Source: Orobanche coerulescens
Lineage: Eukaryota; Streptophyta; Magnoliopsida; Lamiales; Orobanchaceae
Reading direction: 5' to 3'
Assembly: GCA_033398695.1 (NCBI GenBank)
Contig: CM065803.1
Location: forward strand, 46,305,501 to 46,369,500
DNA: 64,000 bases
The notes beneath the pieces were generated by a model, which was given only the letters and a program-made list of their open reading frames with translations, had not been told where the DNA came from and searched no databases. The position numbers and the translations under genes were made by a program. This document shows, one piece after another, positions 38,100 through 48,548 of this stretch. Positions within the stretch are counted from its first letter, which is position 1. Every line of letters begins with the position of its first letter.

Positions 38100-40993
38100 T
38101 GTAATACCCGCAATATCGATTTTCGGTAATTTTCTTTTTTTGGCGGGAGTATGTTTTAGCGGCTAGCTTGTGACCATTCCGTCATTCTAAGAATGATTAA
38201 TTCTGTACTTTTCGACATCCGAGTTCGTTTCGGTGTCGCTTTGCTGAGTTCCGTGCTTTTTAGCAACTTTTACGTATTTGAGTTTGATTCTTACGAATCT
38301 CGTTCAAAACTGCTGTTTTGTGTTTTCCGCAAGTCCGTTTAGCCTTGTTAGACGTGTTGTGAACTTTGGTTTGGTTATTCGATCACGTATCGTGATTTTT
38401 CGGACGTTTGGGCCATTTTATAATATCCCAAAGTTTTGGGTATTTGTTTTCATACTCATTTTTTTACCCACCTCCAAGTTGTCGGAATCGCATGTTTGTT
38501 TAGCGCTTTCATTCGTTGTTGAGAACTCTTTATTAGCGCTATGTCGCACCTTTCGAGTCGTTGAGGTTGTTCGGAACTGATCGGGCAGCAGAAGGAATCT
38601 GCTGCCAGAATGCAGCATGTTACGGCCATAATGGCCAACATGTTACGGCCGTAATGGCTAGCATATTACGGCCGTAATGGACATGATGTTACGGCCGTAA
38701 CAAAGGCATGTATTTCAGGCAGCGGGCAGTGTTATTTCATAACAGTTTTGCTCTTTTCCTTCCTCACGCGACGGGCAGAGTCTTGAGGCGATTCAAGGGT
38801 GATTCTTCATGGGAATTCACCAATCTTTCATCCTACAACATTATCATCAAGGTCTTGGTGTGGATTAACAACACCAAATCATCCTTTTCCCCCTTGAATC
38901 GAGGTAATCATCCTAGAACCCTATTTCGGGAATAATTGGGGGTTGTCTATATTTCGTGATTTTAATCCGAAATTGTTGGTTCCTTTGTTGTTATCTAGTC
39001 ATGTTGATCATAACCCATGGTTGGAATTACGTTTTTCATGAATTAACGAGTCGATTCGTGTTCTTGGCCGTTTTGGGGGAAACTCTTGAACTTTCATCAT
39101 TTGACCCTCTAATTCGGCGGCTTTGAGTCATGCTGTGGAAATTATTTTCATTGTTGCTATTGTCATTCGTAGTTTATCGTCACAGGTGGTCGCTCGGTGG
39201 AGTCGGCAGGTTCATGGATGGTTCGGGTCTCCTTACTTCGGTCGATTCTCCGCGCTTGTAATTATCCGAGGCAAGTATCTTGCCCATACATTTCGTTTTT
39301 CGTAGACGTATTCGTTGGTATTGAAACCAAATTACAATTTGAATGTTTTAATGAACTTTTAAAAGGATCGGTATGTTCTCGATAATTGTTGTCTTTCAAT
39401 AGATAACTCGTATGCTTCGTAGATTAATGTGCTTTCGGAATATATGTGCTAGTTTCGTATGTTAAAAGATGTTGATCATATTTAGTGATATTAGTAGACC
39501 GAGATTATTTACCGAGGATTGTGTATTGATATGTGTAAGTGTTCGGTGAATATGTGACGTTGTGTGATATTAGTTGTTATTCCTTCGTAAGGAGGTTGTG
39601 GCGCTTGGTGTTGTTTGGTATTGGTAATTGCTTGTGGTTGTGTGACATTAGTTGTGAGTATACGTCGACTAAAGTGGCCATTCTAACGAAGTACCTAGCA
39701 TTTGTATGCATATTCTAGTATTCGAATTATGGCTTCATGTGGCGTTGTGAATGATATGTTTATGTTCACCTAGGGACGGTCTGACGGGGCCTCTAGGGAT
39801 ACGTATTCCCGTGAGTATGCGTATCACGAACTAGGGTTAACCATCCAAGGATGTCCGACGGGGCTGTACGGGGTACGGCGGCCGTGAGTCTCGTACCAAC
39901 GGTTAACTTTGAAATGTTTTGTTGGAGAACTGTGATTTTTGGCGCATATTTCGTCTGATTAGAATGGCAGTCCAAATGGTATCGTACTTGGCTGGAATGA
40001 CACCAGTAAATGTGTTGTGTGATTCGTCCCTTGGCTGTGATACTTTGGTGCGGGTACGTGAGTCTTGTGGTTGCTCTGTGTATTGTAGCTCTGTGGTGTG
40101 TCGAGTTCGGCCGTATGGTTAAGTTGCAAAGTTGTTTCCTCTGATGTCGTTCTGTGATACTGTTGTCATGTTAATGTTTGACACGGTGTAGTTTCTGTCG
40201 GGTTATTCTTGCGAGTATGTGATGTGGATGATTTGGGTCGTGGACCCCCGTGTTTGTAATTGGAATGTTATGATTGGGTCGTGGACCCCATATTTTGTTA
40301 TCGGAATCATATTTTGAAATAAATGATTTTTGGGATGTGTCCCTAAGTGTTCTGAAAGGCTTGAGAATTCTTAAATCCCAAGTGTTTTTCAAAAACTCCC
40401 GAGATCGTAAAATGTTTTGTAAGATGTAAAATGGTTTTATTCTTATCTTTCGTAATTCAAACTGTTTTGATCAAGTGAATTATCTCGGGAAGTATATTCA
40501 CGATTTCTATATTCTTGGAGTATGAAATGTATGTCTTGTCTTTGTATTTATACTTGCACTAGCAAAACAGTGGAGTTTTGCTAACCCCCGAGTATTCGGG
40601 GGGTGGATGTCTGTTTTGCGTCCAGGTACTTGCAGGTTGCTGGGGAGCAATTCACAGGATCGTTACGAAGGATGATAGAAGACGGCGATACTAATCGCAT
40701 GAAGACCGATGTTGAGTATTTGGTGATGTCTTGTTTTGTCCTTCCGTTGTGTTTATTTTCCCCTTATACGGGAATGTTGATTTATGTTAACCCCTGCGTG
40801 GGTATGAGTTACGAGAAAGAGTAATGTATGGTTGATGTGTATGTTGTGGTAAAAGACCAAATCGGTCTAAAGGTCTGTTAATTACCTATGTCGGTATGTA
40901 TTATATTGTGGTGTTTCTGTATTTAGCCTGGTAGATCCTCATGGACAGGGTCCACGGCGCTGTAATATTCCCGAGTAGTTTGGGGGTGTTACA
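38100..40993 (+). repeat. Tekay-1 3' LTR
   Basis: 2,894 bp, TGTAATACCCGC to GGGGTGTTACA. It contains the four-copy 23-bp minisatellite (38620-38703), a TATA-like TTTTATAATA near 38413, and the U5 hairpin (40931-40955). The full LTR start is present here but missing from the 5' copy. Confidence 0.93.
38620..38703 (+). repeat. TTACGGCCGTAA palindrome array in Tekay-1 LTR
   Basis: Four copies of the 12-bp palindrome (starts 38620, 38643, 38666, 38689) with an exact 23-bp period; the first has one mismatch (TTACGGCCATAA). Intervening bases are partly conserved (TGG...CAT). Confidence 0.95.
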
Positions 40994-40998
40994 ATATC

Positions 40999-41430
40999 AT
41001 CCACGTAGACTTCCATGTTTCTGCCGATTTGAGATTTAAAGATTCTATCAACCATCATTTGATACGTGGCTCCTGTATTTTTTAACCCGAAAGGCATGCA
41101 CACATAATAAAAAGTTCCTTTTGATACCACAAAGCTGACCCTCTTTCTATCCTCGGGTGCGAGGGGAATCTGATGGTATCCCTGAGAGGCATCCATCATG
41201 CTGAGCAATTCGCACCCCGAGGTAGAGTCCACTAGTTGATCTATGTGGGGTAATGGGTAGTGATCCTTTGGACATGTTTTATTCAGGTCTCGGAAATCCA
41301 TGCACATTCTCCACTTCCTTTGACTTTTCCCTACCATGACAGCGTTGGATAACCACTCCGGAAACTGGATCTCCGTTATGTGCTTAGCTCGGAGGAGCTT
41401 GTCAACTTCTTCCCTAATGATTCCATCCAT
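40999..41430 (-). pseudogene. Tat-1 reverse transcriptase, N-terminal and palm part
   Basis: EEVDKLLRAKHITEIQFPEW, MCMDFRDLNKTCPKDHYPLP, HIDQLVDSTSGCELLSMMDA, SQGYHQIPLAPEDRKRVSFV, CMPFGLKNTGATYQMMVDRI, ending VYVDD at the Tekay-1 insertion. The catalytic box is split by the insertion and resumes at 8816. Upstream (41431-41620) the frame reads RRHFGPE and INIDPTVRPV-like residues with a stop near 41455. The downstream 20 codons seen past 40994 belong to Tekay-1 and are not RT. Confidence 0.92.
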
Positions 41431-41833
41431 CTCCGGCCCAAAATGCCTCCTCTATAGTTTCACTGGCCTTACGGTTGGGTCGATGTTTAATCTGTGCTCG
41501 GCGACTGCTGGGCTGATTCCCACCAGATCCTCGGATATGAACGCGAAAATGTCCACAAATCTCCTTAGCAATCGGATAAATCTTTCCTTTATCCCACCAT
41601 CCAACCGATTTCCCATGCAAGTTTTTGTTTCTGGCTTTCCCGAACCAATTCTATCTCCATCAACTCCTCATTAGGCTTGACACCTTCTTCCTCAGCCTCC
41701 TCGGGCGCTTTTGATTTTTTATTCTTTTTAAACTCTGGATTCGGGCCTCTTAGCTCGGGCGCCCTCTTACTGTGCTATACTCCCTGTTTTACCATTGTTT
41801 GGTAACAAGATCGAGATACAAACTGATCCCCGG
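41431..41833 (-). pseudogene. Tat-1 PR-RT linker
   Basis: Readable pieces in two frames: RRFVDIFAFISEDLVGISPA (the usual start of Tat RT), HRLNIDPTVRPVK, and an acidic Lys/Glu-rich linker (KAPEEAEEEGVKPNEELMEI). Several stops and a frameshift. No separate function. Confidence 0.75.
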
Positions 41834-42430
41834 CTACCTCCCTACCCCGCTTCCTACAGGGAATTTTACTTTCATGTGTGAGGTAGATGCCACCTCTACG
41901 AACATGTTGAGCCCCGGTCGCCCTAAAATGGCGTTATAGGCCGATTTAGTGTCCACCACTAAAAACCTGAGAGTCTTGACCTTCCGATGAGGTATCCGGC
42001 CCAGTGCTACCGGAAGTACCACTTCTCCGACTGGCTGCACCTCAGTCATGCAGAACCCATAAAGTGCCGTATTTACCTTTTTTAATTCTACCTCGAGGTT
42101 CATTTGTTTGAAACAGTCATAGAACAATATGTCCACCGAGCTTCCTGTATCGATGAATACTCTTTGCACATCATAACTGGCAATCTCTGCGGTGATGACC
42201 AGTGCGTCGTTATGGGGCGCATGTATCCCGCTATAATCCACAGGGCCGAACTGGATGACAGACCCGCTACTCACAGAGACGACCTCTTCGAACTGATGAC
42301 ACTTAGCCCTTTGCGTGTGAGCTTTCCTAGCGTGATTAGAATTTCCATCGGTTGGTCCTCCTGATATCATGTGAATCACTCCTTTCTTAGCTGGGGGAGC
42401 AGCGGGTCCCTGAGGAGCTTCTCTTTTCAT
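41834..42430 (-). pseudogene. Tat-1 protease
   Basis: Retropepsin with active site RVFIDTGSSVDILFYDCFKQ, flap region YGFCMTEVQPVGEVVLPVAL and LVVDTKSAYNAILGRPGLN. The canonical DTG is intact. The Met at 42430 is the first after a stop and is unlikely to be a native start. It follows the Gag tail. Confidence 0.9.
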
Positions 42431-42606
42431 CCCCGTCCCCCCTGGGGCATGGGTGGTTTCCTCCGACCTCCATTCTTTTGCTGATATGTGAACTCCATTA
42501 GATGTCCCGCTTGGACCAGCCTTTCGATCTCATCTTTGAGGTGTTTGCACTCGTCTGTTTTATGCCCATAATCATTATGGAATCGATAATAAAGCTCGGA
42601 CTTTGG
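42431..42606 (-). pseudogene. Tat-1 Gag C-terminus, zinc-finger-like
   Basis: Minus-strand frame reads YYRFHNDYGHKTDECKHLKD, EIERLVQAGHLMEF: the H...H...C pattern of Tat Gag tails (usually CxFHxDxGHxTExC, here with the first Cys replaced by Tyr). Separated from the capsid by a TAG at 42607. Confidence 0.8.
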
Positions 42607-43563
42607 CTAGGTAGGCCCATTAGAACGAGATGTAGGCCACTCGATAACCCTATTCATCTTACCCTCAACCGCTTCCAAAACTTGCGCTCTTCTCATTGTT
42701 AATGGGTTGTATTGGTCAAACCTTGTTCGTCTTAGGCCGGTATCGCTCTTCCTTTGGTCCGTGTTCCGGTCTATCTTTCCACGCCGCATTTTCTCCCGAG
42801 GTAGATTTCCTCGAACGGTATACACCTCGCGCCGTACGACCCTGCTAGTTCCTCCTTCCCCATCCTCGTATTTTTCTTGCAATTCCTCCATATCCTTCTC
42901 GGCTTCTTCAACATTGATGTATTTTGAACATCGGGCTAAGACCTCATCATATATTCTGGCCGGTTTTTTAGCCAACGAGGTGCGTAGCAGACCAGGCTTT
43001 AGTCCCTGCATCAAGGCACTCATCTTTACCTCTTCAGATGACGAGGGTACCTCCAGACATGCCTTTGTAAACCGGGTCACATAAGCTCTCAGCACTTCTC
43101 CGGAGTACTGCTTGATACTGAATAAGGACATGAAGGTCTTCTGGTGTGCCCTAGTGCTTGCGAAGTGAGTCAAGAACGCCGAGCTAAAAGTTTTGAAGCT
43201 AGTGATCGTCCCTGGGGGTATCTGGTGGAACCAGTCCTGAACTGACTCCGTCAGCGTAGCCAGGAATGCTCTGCAACTTACGACATCCGAATATCGATGC
43301 AATACATCCATGTTCTCAAATCGGTATAAATGTCGGGTAGGATCTGAGAGCCCATCGTAGGTGAAGGTGACAACCCTAAACCCGTATGGGAGTTCATCCT
43401 GTAGTATGCTCTCCGAGTAGGGGTGGCCTGGATGACTCTTTGCGTCCCTCCCCTCAACCCTCTGTCGCAACTCCTCTAGCTCGTCTTGCATACTGGATAT
43501 TAAGGGATCTAGCATTTTTTTCCTGTCTAGATCGCTCCCATACTCTTGGATAGCTCTCCCCAT
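42607..43563 (-). pseudogene. Tat-1 Gag capsid
   Basis: 318 codons. GFRVVTFTYDGLSDPTRHLY, RFENMDVLHRYSDVVSCRAF, DWFHQIPPGTITSFKTFSSA, FLTHFASTRAHQKTFMSLFS and SEEVKMSALMQGLKPGLLRT are capsid blocks of Tat-type Retrotrans_gag. The C-terminal third is very basic (RGKIDRNTDQRKSDTGLRR). One nucleotide of frameshift separates it from the N-terminal piece. Confidence 0.9.
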
Positions 43564-43564
43564 G

Positions 43565-43867
43565 CTATTCCTGCTGATCGATTTCCTCCGGCCCTTCCGA
43601 GAGGATGGGGATCACTTTTCGTGGTATTTTTTGCTTTTCGACCTCTAGGTTCTTCTGGATCACACTAGCAATTGTGTCGTCCAAGGCTTTCTTTGTCAGT
43701 GTGATTGTGCTGGGTGCAGCTTCTTCCACCGGGGTGATGGGTGTTTTTTCCAGAGTCGATTCTTCACCCGCAACTGCTAGTTCTTCTTCCAAATTTCGGG
43801 GTATCGGCTCCCCCATTTTCTTCTGGTTCGTTTCTTCCGCCATTACTGCTCTCACGTCCCAACTCAA
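43565..43867 (-). pseudogene. Tat-1 Gag N-terminus
   Basis: About 100 codons, MAEETNQKKMGEPIPRNLEE to SEGPEEIDQQE, acidic with a helix LTKKALDDTIASVIQKNLEV. It starts about 20-45 bp after the PBS, which is short for a Tat leader, so the native Met (43867 or 43840) is uncertain. Confidence 0.72.
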
Positions 43868-43885
43868 AGTGACTCGATGTCACAA

Positions 43886-43904
43886 GTTCCCACAGACAGT
43901 GCCA
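43886..43904 (-). other. Primer-binding site of Tat-1
   Basis: Minus strand TGGCACTGTCTGTGGGAAC, 5 bp inside the LTR edge (43910). It resembles the TGGCGCCGTCTGTGGGAAC sites of Tat/Ogre elements, attributed to a tRNA-Arg; I have not verified the tRNA. Confidence 0.7.
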
Positions 43905-44081
43905 CTTGATGTTACCGAGCTGATCGGTCACCAAGAACCGGATTAATCTCTGAAGTTTATCTGGGAAAACCCGAATATGTGTAGTGTTATTCTCTCTCTC
44001 TCTTTGTATATTTCTTTCTCTCCCTCTCTAAAACACTGTAATCTCAGAAGTATGCTTAACCTTTGAAAGAAATGCTTCCCC

Positions 44082-44094
44082 CTATTTATAAAAG
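44082..44094 (-). promoter_or_regulatory. TATA box of Tat-1 LTR
   Basis: Minus strand CTTTTATAAATAG, the best TATA in this LTR, with the palindrome array 45-138 bp upstream. Confidence 0.75.
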
Positions 44095-44138
44095 GGAGGG
44101 ATGCCTGTCCTTGAGATCTTTTCCTGATTTTAGGGAAG

Positions 44139-44232
44139 ATCCCGGATATTCAGGGATTCAGGCTGCGATTTCCCATCCCTGGATATCCGGGATTGGGAGA
44201 CTGTGGTTTACCAGTCCCTGAATCTCTGGGAT
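44139..44232 (-). repeat. ATCCCKGATATYCRGGGAT palindrome array in Tat-1 U3
   Basis: Three related 19-bp imperfect palindromes: ATCCCGGATATTCAGGGAT (44139), ATCCCTGGATATCCGGGAT (44175) and GTCCCTGAATCTCTGGGAT (44214), spaced 36 and 39 bp. Confidence 0.85.
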
Positions 44233-44389
44233 TCTGTCAGGCATGTGAAGATCTACCTTTTCGAGAGCTCAACCTTCATGAGCCCGGCGATTTCTGACCC
44301 CGGGTATGACTAGGCAGGTCGATTCATATTATAAAGGGCCACTTAGGTCGGGATACTCTTATCTAAGTCCATAGGTCGGCGAGACCTCT

Positions 44390-45794
44390 TATTAGGAATA
44401 CTTGTTAGATTTTGATGATGTCATTAATATAAAATCAAATGTTTATTACTTGGAAAAAATGTAAGGAATAACCAAATGAGTATCTTCCATAGGCCAAATA
44501 TGTTAAGCATAAAACTTGGCAAAATGTAAAGAAGAACCAAATGAGTATCTTCTGTAGGCCAAAAATTAGTTAAGCTAAAATCGGCTAAGTACTGAGTACA
44601 GCTAAGTTCATCAGAGAGGATCAGTTGAGTCGAGTCAGAGTAGTCCTGGTCAACATAATTTATCAGAGAAGTTTGACCAGACTGCAGCCAAGGTACCTCA
44701 GGCAAGTCACCTGATCAGATAAGTCACAAACAGTGAACAGCAGAGAGGTCCAGACTGCAGAGATGATAGCTACTCATCAGCCTAGTCGAAGTCAGCCAAG
44801 TACTCCAAGTCTACGTCAGCATGCGTTGAAAAGTCAAGTATTACGGAAAGTCACATGCAACGTGAAGAGACAAATTGGAGTGATTCCCGCTAGAGATATG
44901 AATTAAAAAAGTTATCCAGACCCACCTTGAAGACTTTAAACGTTTTATAATCAAAAGATTCGGCGCATCACATGCAGAGTCTTCACAACGGTCGGAAGAT
45001 AGAATAAAATAATGGGAATCTAGCCTTGCAATGTTCAGAAAGATTAAACAAAGAAGTCTCCCTCCAACGGACGGATTTGTTCAAAAGATTTGCAACGGCT
45101 ACAAGGAAAAAGCTCAGAGATCGTGACCTATATATATCCGAAGATTTGAAACTGAGCAATCACCGGTGCGAACATACTTTCAAGCGATCAAAGCATTCAA
45201 GCAATCAAAAAGCAATCTATAACATCGTGAAAAGAGCGGTTCTAAAAGTTCATAGTTAAAGAAGCTCTTAGTTGGAGAAGACAAAAACTCTTGTCTATAA
45301 TACTGAGTTTGGGGTACTTCACTGGTTGAAGTTAGAGACTGTAAAGGCATCCAAGGATCGAGGATCAAGAGGTGCAAGGCAGTCAAGTGTGGTACAACGG
45401 CACGGATTTCCACTGGTTGGAAGCTGTTGTAGTTTTGTTTGAATCACTGTAATATTTATCACTGGTTGAGAATTATAGTGAATTCATCTCCAACTGGTTT
45501 GGAGAAAAGTGGATTACTAGAGGATTACCCCACCTCTGAGACCACTATAATCGCCTGCGTTCTTTACTGTTTTATTGCATCATACCTTAACTGCTGCATT
45601 CATTATTAAGTGTTTCATTAGCTGCTTTCTATTCGTCATCAGCTGACTTCCGCATATATTAAAGAACAAACGACTCCAAGTCATTTGTTTACCTATCAGC
45701 TGAAGAAACTCACTCTTCGTGAAAAAGAGTTTAAGAGTTTCTACAAGTCTATTCACCCCCCCTAGACTTGTACCTGGATGACTTGTGACCTACA
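44390..45794 (+). repeat. SIRE-1 5' LTR
   Basis: 1,405 bp ending GTGACCTACA. Contains a diverged about 65-bp tandem duplication near 44450-44575 (ACCAAATGAGTATCTTC twice), a TATA-like CTATATATATCC (45129-45140), and four dispersed ACTGGTTG direct repeats (45319-45500). No GC palindrome array. No gene. Confidence 0.92.
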
Positions 45795-45796
45795 AG

Positions 45797-45808
45797 TGGT
45801 ATCGGAGA
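45797..45808 (+). other. Primer-binding site of SIRE-1 (iMet-like)
   Basis: TGGTATCGGAGA, 2 bp after the LTR; close to the iMet site TGGTATCAGAGC with two changes in 12. Confidence 0.75.
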
Positions 45809-45874
45809 GGTTGGTTCATTTATTTCACGAACCAGATCTATATCAGATATATATATCTTTACTCTCACTTTATA

Positions 45875-47104
45875 ATGGAACACATGCACTCTAGACTCCC
45901 TGTGTTTTCAGTTGACGAGTATGATCTGTGGAAGATAAGGATGCAGGCACACTTATCTTCGATTCATGACGACATGTGGTGCATCATCGAGGACGGTCCA
46001 TTCATCTTTGAGAAGGACAATACAGCAAAAGAGATCGCAGCAGAAAAGCCAGAAAAAATTCCTAAGAACAGGACAGAGCTAACTCCCGAAGAAAGGAAAC
46101 TAGCCAATCTTGATAACCGGGCCAGAGATGTATTATATCAGACTCTTGACAAATCCACCATGGTCAAGATCAAGAACTTCAAGAATGCCAAGGAAATCTG
46201 GGACACATTAGCTTTAATGTGTGAAGAAACGGAGCTAATCAAAGAAAATAAATTGTCAATCGCTATTCAAAAGTTTGACAATTTCAAAATGAAGAACGGC
46301 GAATCCATAGATCAAGTGGACACAAGGTTCACTGATATCATTAATGAGATCAACTCCCTCGGCAAAACCTATGGCAACAGGGAAATGGCACTGAAGGTTC
46401 TCAGATCTCTCAACCCTGAATGGAGCATGAAGGCCGTGGCCATGAGAGAGTCCAAGGACCTGAATAAGATAAAGATCCAAGAGCTGTTCTCTGATCTGAA
46501 GGCTTATGAGTTCGAGCTTCCAAGTTCATCCTCAACTGAGCCTGCAGAGAAGGGAATAGCATTTGCAGCCGAGTCCCCTGCCAAGAGCCTATCTGATGTA
46601 AAGCCTCCAAATCCATTAGATTTTGAGGAAGAAATGGCATTTATAATGCAAAGGTTCAGCAATTTTAGAAAGAACTACTCCAAATACAAGAAAAATTATA
46701 AGGAGAATCCAAGAAGGAACCAGAAGGCTGGAAGCTGGAAAGTGGAATGCTACAATTGTCACAAGACAGGACACATCCAAATGGACTGTCCTGAGCTCAA
46801 GAAGGACGAAACCAAGAAGGAGGTGGGCAGAAAGGAAGATAGAAGAAAGGCCCTCATCGGAGAAGACCAGGAACATGTCGAATCAAGCAATGATTCTTTT
46901 CTCGATGAAGATGAGGAGTATGATCGCTCGATGGCAAACCTAGCCGATGAAGAGGTAACCTCTAAACCCACCGGTTCAAATAATAGCTCACCATGTCACA
47001 AGATATGGATCTCGCACGAATCGGTAAATCGCTTATTTAAAGATTTTGAGACACTCAAATCCGCACACCAAATCAGACAAGAGAGAAGACTCACTGCAAG
47101 ATGA
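45875..47104 (+). pseudogene. SIRE-1 Gag
   Basis: The Met at 45875 (MEHMHSRLPVFSVDEYDLWK) is the likely start; the frame is open further upstream. UBN2/copia-Gag blocks: WKIRMQAHLSSIHDDMWCII, LDNRARDVLYQTLDKSTMVK, AKEIWDTLALMCEETELIKE, KVLRSLNPEWSMKAVAMRES. Zinc knuckle CYNCHKTGHIQMDC (CX2CX4HX4C) at about 46749. A frameshift in 47046-47104 moves the coding frame. Confidence 0.93.
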
Positions 47105-47936
47105 GAATAGGCAGCTGAAAAATGATTTCGAAAAACTCAGCCTAGATCTGAATAAGGTTGAGATAACTGCAGCTGACTTTAAAAACCAGGCTGATGTTAA
47201 TACAGCTGAGATAAACAGACTAACCATTTTACTTAAAGAAAAATCAGCTGCACTTGCTCACGCCAAAACTGAGTTTACTAAGCTGACACAGGTAAATAAA
47301 ACTCAGGCGCAGGAAATAACCTCCCTGAAGGCGTATTCAACCCTGGAAGAATTGTGTACCAATAAAAAGCCACTATATTCCAAATCAGGACTTGGATATG
47401 ATCCTCACACTCCCTCTAGTTCTAAAAGAAAGTTTATCAAGGGAGAAACAATTGTCTCGACTGTTGAGCCTACATATAAACCGATATTTAAAAACAGGCA
47501 ACAGCCAAGTCACATGTCTAGCCGCAATGTTACACAAGGCACCACCTAGACAGCGACTAGGCAAAGGCCTGTGCAAAAGCAAGCTGCACAACATGCCCAC
47601 TATTACCAACAACTCCCTAAAAACAGATTTCAAAATGGGAGGGGCAGATGGAAACCTCAAGGTTATCCCAATTTCCAAAACGAACAAGTGTGGAGACCTC
47701 AAAGATTCAATAAATGGTCTCAGCCAAGATTTAAACATGGCCCACACTATCAAAATTTTGAGGAATATCCAGTATACAATCCCAACAGGAGGTTCAGACG
47801 TCGAACTTACACACCTTATGAGGGTTATAATAATAATAAAAACTTTTACAATTCAAGGAGAAATCAATTCTCCAGGAAACCAGCTAACCCCAAAGGACCC
47901 ACACAGATTTGGGTACCTAAATCTCTGCTTGTCTGA
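47046..47936 (+). pseudogene. SIRE-1 Gag C-terminal coiled coil and basic linker
   Basis: Continues Gag in another frame: SLQDENRQLKNDFEKLSLDL, NKVEITAADFKNQADVNTAE form a long coiled coil. A stop at 47547-47549 follows, then an Asn/Arg/Tyr-rich basic linker (NRFQNGRGRWKPQGYPNFQN, PNRRFRRRTYTPYEGYNNNK) leading into the protease, with another stop at 47934. Confidence 0.85.
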
Positions 47937-48548
47937 TTGCAGAAAAGGTGGAAGGACTACAACCACATCTCCACAAGCTCAAATTTTGGAGGTGAAGAAT
48001 GGTTTGTAGATTCTGGATGCTCGAGGCATATGACCAGGAACAAGAAGATGCTGTCCAATTACACCAAAGAAAGAGGTCCCGATGTAACCTTTGGAGATAT
48101 CTCTAGAGGACAAACAAAAGGCTTTGGAGAGCTACACCGAGGAAATATTGTGATATCCAAAGTTCATTATGTCAAAGGGCTCAAGTACAACCTCCTGAGC
48201 ATAAGCCAGTTCTGTGACGAGAAGAACCTAGTAGTCTTCACTATCTGGAAATGTATGGTGATAGACATCTTATCTGGAGAAGTAAAGCTACAAGGTTTCA
48301 GAAGGAGAGATGTATATATGATTGATTGGAACACAGGAACACCTAACTCCTGTTTTCTATCGAAGACAGTAGCTGAGAATGGATGGCTGTGGCACAAAAG
48401 ACTATGTCACCTGAACTTCAAGGCCATCAACAAGATTAGTTCTCAGAAGCTGGTCAGAGGACTTCCAAATGAAGCATTCAAGAAGGAAGCGCTTTGTGAT
48501 GCATGTCAGAAAGGAAAGCAGACCAGAGCATCATTCAAACCAGTCTAG
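47937..48548 (+). pseudogene. SIRE-1 protease and pre-integrase zinc domain
   Basis: Protease active site EEWFVDSGCSRHMTRNKKML (DSG), VTFGDISRGQTKGFGELHRG and YVKGLKYNLLSISQFCDEKN. Then the GAG-pre-integrase domain WLWHKRLCHLNFKAINKISS and ALCDACQKGKQTRASFKP (HHCC). TAG at 48546-48548 interrupts the same frame before the integrase core. Confidence 0.92.

Larger units (their letters stand above)
8822..40993 (+). mobile_element. Tekay-1: Ty3/gypsy chromovirus-like element with gag only, inverted U5 at its 5' end
   Basis: Flanked by the 5-bp duplication ATATC (8817-8821, 40994-40998). Own parts are 8822-8884, 18541-22193 and 36704-40993, about 8.0 kb. Plus-strand order is a rearranged 5' LTR, iMet PBS (20788-20799), leader, gag in two pieces, PPT and 3' LTR (38100-40993). 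No PR, RT, RNase H or IN is present, so it would depend on a relative (a gag-only or TR-GAG type element). The left terminus is TGTAACACCCCCAAA, the inverse of the right terminus, instead of the expected LTR start TGTAATACCCGC. LTR copies differ by roughly 4-5% by eye. Confidence 0.88.
43910..44389 (-). repeat. Tat-1 5' LTR, inner part
   Basis: 480 bp from CGGTAACA (minus end, 43910) to the SIRE-1 insertion; continues at 56521-56695, making an LTR of about 655 bp. Contains a (CT)n run (43988-44004), TATA box (44082-44094), palindrome array (44139-44232) and the first of three 46-bp repeats. Confidence 0.85.
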
